A stretch of 64,000 bases of DNA. Origin: Trema orientale (taxonomy: Eukaryota; Streptophyta; Magnoliopsida; Rosales; Cannabaceae). Made by a program: the position numbers and the translations under genes. A model generated the notes under the pieces. It worked only from the letters and a program-made list of their open reading frames with translations, ran no database searches and was not told the DNA's origin. Positions within the stretch are counted from its first letter, which is position 1, and each line of letters opens with the position of its first letter. Of the stretch, positions 62,258 to 64,000 are shown one piece after another. The stretch lies in the NCBI GenBank assembly GCA_002914845.1, contig JXTC01000001.1, positions 954,780 to 1,018,779 on the forward strand, in the 5' to 3' direction.

Positions 62258-62777
62258 TTTTTTTTTTTTTATCAAAACGAATCCGTTATTATAAATTAGT
62301 AGAATCTTTTACAATAACAGACTCTATTGGAAGAGGATATTCTTCCAACCAAATAAGCTCATCTTCTACTCCTAAGGCGAACCTAGCTAAACCATGTGCA
62401 GCTTTGTTAGCTTCACGAAACACATGTTTAACTGTGACACCATGAAAAAAAGAAAATAAGCTAAACACATCCAACAGTAGGTCATCAAACTCAGAATGGC
62501 AAATTGAGCCATTATTAAGAGCTTGTAATACTGTCAATGCATCCGACTCCAGAAACTGGAGATTTAGACCAACATCCCTAGCCCATAGGAGAGAGATCGT
62601 CAGGGCTTTCGCTTCGGCATTCTTTGCTGATAATGTGCTAGTTACTTTTTTCGCCAGTGTTGCCATAACTTCGCCTTTTGTATTGCGAATAATAGTACCA
62701 ATACCCCCTGAACATGATTGAGCATTGATGGCCGCATCCACATTCATCTTGAAGCAACTATCTGAGGGGGGAGACCA
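62258..62777 (-). pseudogene. LINE 3' end with RNase H domain, copy 1
   Basis: An uninterrupted frame runs from about 62777 to a stop at 62289. It starts WSPPSDSCFKMNVDAAINA and shows RNase H motifs: VDAA, GGIGTIIRN, SAKNAEAKAL, FLESDAL and FREANKAAHGLA. After the stop the sequence ends in an oligo(A) tract on the minus strand (about 62258-62270), as expected at a LINE 3' end. The upstream reverse transcriptase is absent, fitting 5' truncation. A host RNase-H-like gene fragment is the main alternative. Confidence 0.65.
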
Positions 62778-64000
62778 ATTGGTCTCCCTCCGTCATAGTT
62801 CTAAAGGACCATTTATATTATGACCACTAGCAAAAGGATCAGAAAATCTAAATTCTCACAAAATAAGGGCGGATACTGTGATAAAAATATTTCAAAACAA
62901 AAGTTTATAAGGCCAAATAGTAAAACAAGGAAATACCATTATTTCGGTAGTCGACTTCGACCTCTATTATCATACCATGGGTGTTACAGATAGCCTCATA
63001 AAGTAATGGGATTTGTCATATTTAAAACCTCATTAGGGACATAGAAGACTATAACGCTTGAAGGAAATATAATTTAGAATTGCTAAAATAATCAGCATAA
63101 AAGACAGAGGATAAATAATATCCTTCGTTAATCCAAATTGGTCAATCATATGAGCTATAGAATGAGGAAGTATGTATTGTAAATTCGAAGCAAAGAAAGA
63201 GACAAGAATAGATTAAAGGATGAAAGATACATTATGGGAGCAAAAATAAAAGAAAGTATTCAGCACTATAATTGTTATAGTGCCACCAGAATTGAAATTA
63301 AAGAATTTTTTGCAGAAAAATTAGAGGATATTGGAACCATCAGACAATATCCTCTGCCATTAGTTAATACTCACTTTGGAGCCAATAGAATTTGCATAAA
63401 GTTAAAATTGAAAGTCTCATCATGGGAAGATATAACAGTCCCAACGTGGGGAGATATAAAAGTCCCATCATGAGGAGATAATAACATCCCAATATGGAGA
63501 GACGAGATCCATCATGATGCTTTCTTTCTTTTTTTTTTTTTTTTTGGAGTGAATATTCACCATGATTCTTAGTAAGATAATACTTTGTGAAGGAACAAAA
63601 CAAGATAATGAATTATGTCAATTAAAGTTATACCAAAACTCACCAACATATAAAGATGTGCTTTTATCTCTTGAATTTTCTATTTTGTTAATTATTTTGT
63701 TTATACGAAAATCCAAAGGGATTTAAGCAAATCTCAGGTTAGCATTAACTAAAAAACTACAAACGACAAATTAAAATAACAAAATACATAAATCCATGCC
63801 AAATAATCCTATTAAAAACGGTTAAAATAAGATAAATCTAAAAAACAGAAACTAAAAACCATGATCAGAAGTCTGGTAGATTCGATCTAATTGAATCATA
63901 AACAAAAAACATATATACATACTTTTTTACCAGGGAAAAGAATAGATAGAAACATCTCCTCTCTTTGTTTAGTTAGGTATGGTACCAGTTTCATTTTGAC
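62778..64000. other. Right flank, no gene seen
   Basis: AT-rich DNA. A little more similarity between the LINE copies continues to about 62840. The short open frame at 63234-63473 runs into the tandem repeat below and has no known domain. Confidence 0.5.
63418..63509. repeat. 24-bp tandem repeat, about 3.5 copies
   Basis: The units CATCATGGGAAGATATAACA..., CAACGTGGGGAGATATAAAA... and CATCATGAGGAGATAATAAC... follow one another at a 24-bp period, with a partial fourth. The period is a multiple of three, so translation gives a repeating peptide. Confidence 0.75.

Noticed and set aside
1-64000. A biosynthetic or defence gene cluster
   Set aside because: The seven genes are unrelated conserved housekeeping genes on both strands. 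No clustered enzyme families or resistance-gene domains are present.

Overview
The window is nuclear DNA of a flowering plant, almost certainly a eudicot. Its genes are split by many short GT-AG introns, the gene families are plant ones, and the AT-rich spacers are full of MITEs, LTR-element remnants and LINE/SINE pieces. The species cannot be named from the sequence. There are two assembly gaps: one N at 14356 and 14 Ns at 39794-39807.

Seven protein-coding genes can be rebuilt with consistent exon phases. Left to right they are: YJU2 splicing factor (-, 6734-9739, 8 exons, 356 aa); CWC21/SRRM2-type splicing factor (+, 17108-20535, 2 coding exons, 805 aa); a DUF1997 protein (-, 22446-26044, 7 exons, 227 aa); organellar RsmH/MraW 16S rRNA methyltransferase (-, 27410-30359, 5 exons, 443 aa); a heterotrimeric G-protein gamma subunit without a CaaX box (+, 39751-41216, 4 exons, with a gap in exon 1); ubiquitin protease UBP26/USP48 (-, 43176-51902, 13 exons, 1091 aa); and Lunapark, an ER-junction protein (-, 55443-59705, 5 coding exons, 405 aa). 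Apart from the two spliceosome genes they share no pathway. This is ordinary housekeeping gene space, not an operon-like system.

The spaces between genes are mostly transposon material. They hold a Ty1/copia fossil with near-identical LTRs (31949-36986), a Tat/Ogre-like Ty3/gypsy LTR (about 12494-15229), and at least seven MITE families, several with exact target-site duplications. They also hold a hAT-type element (38784-39292) and two RNase-H-bearing LINE tails (61010-62777).

I found no convincing undescribed biological system. The observations most worth following are: a 720-bp near-identical duplication on either side of the single N, probably an assembly artefact; a stop codon inside the CWC21 intron 1 donor, so that retention would give a yeast-sized protein; a G-rich tract and a likely 3'UTR intron downstream of UBP26; an exon-4 fragment duplicated inside a Lunapark intron; and three hairpin repeats with compensatory arm changes near the left edge.
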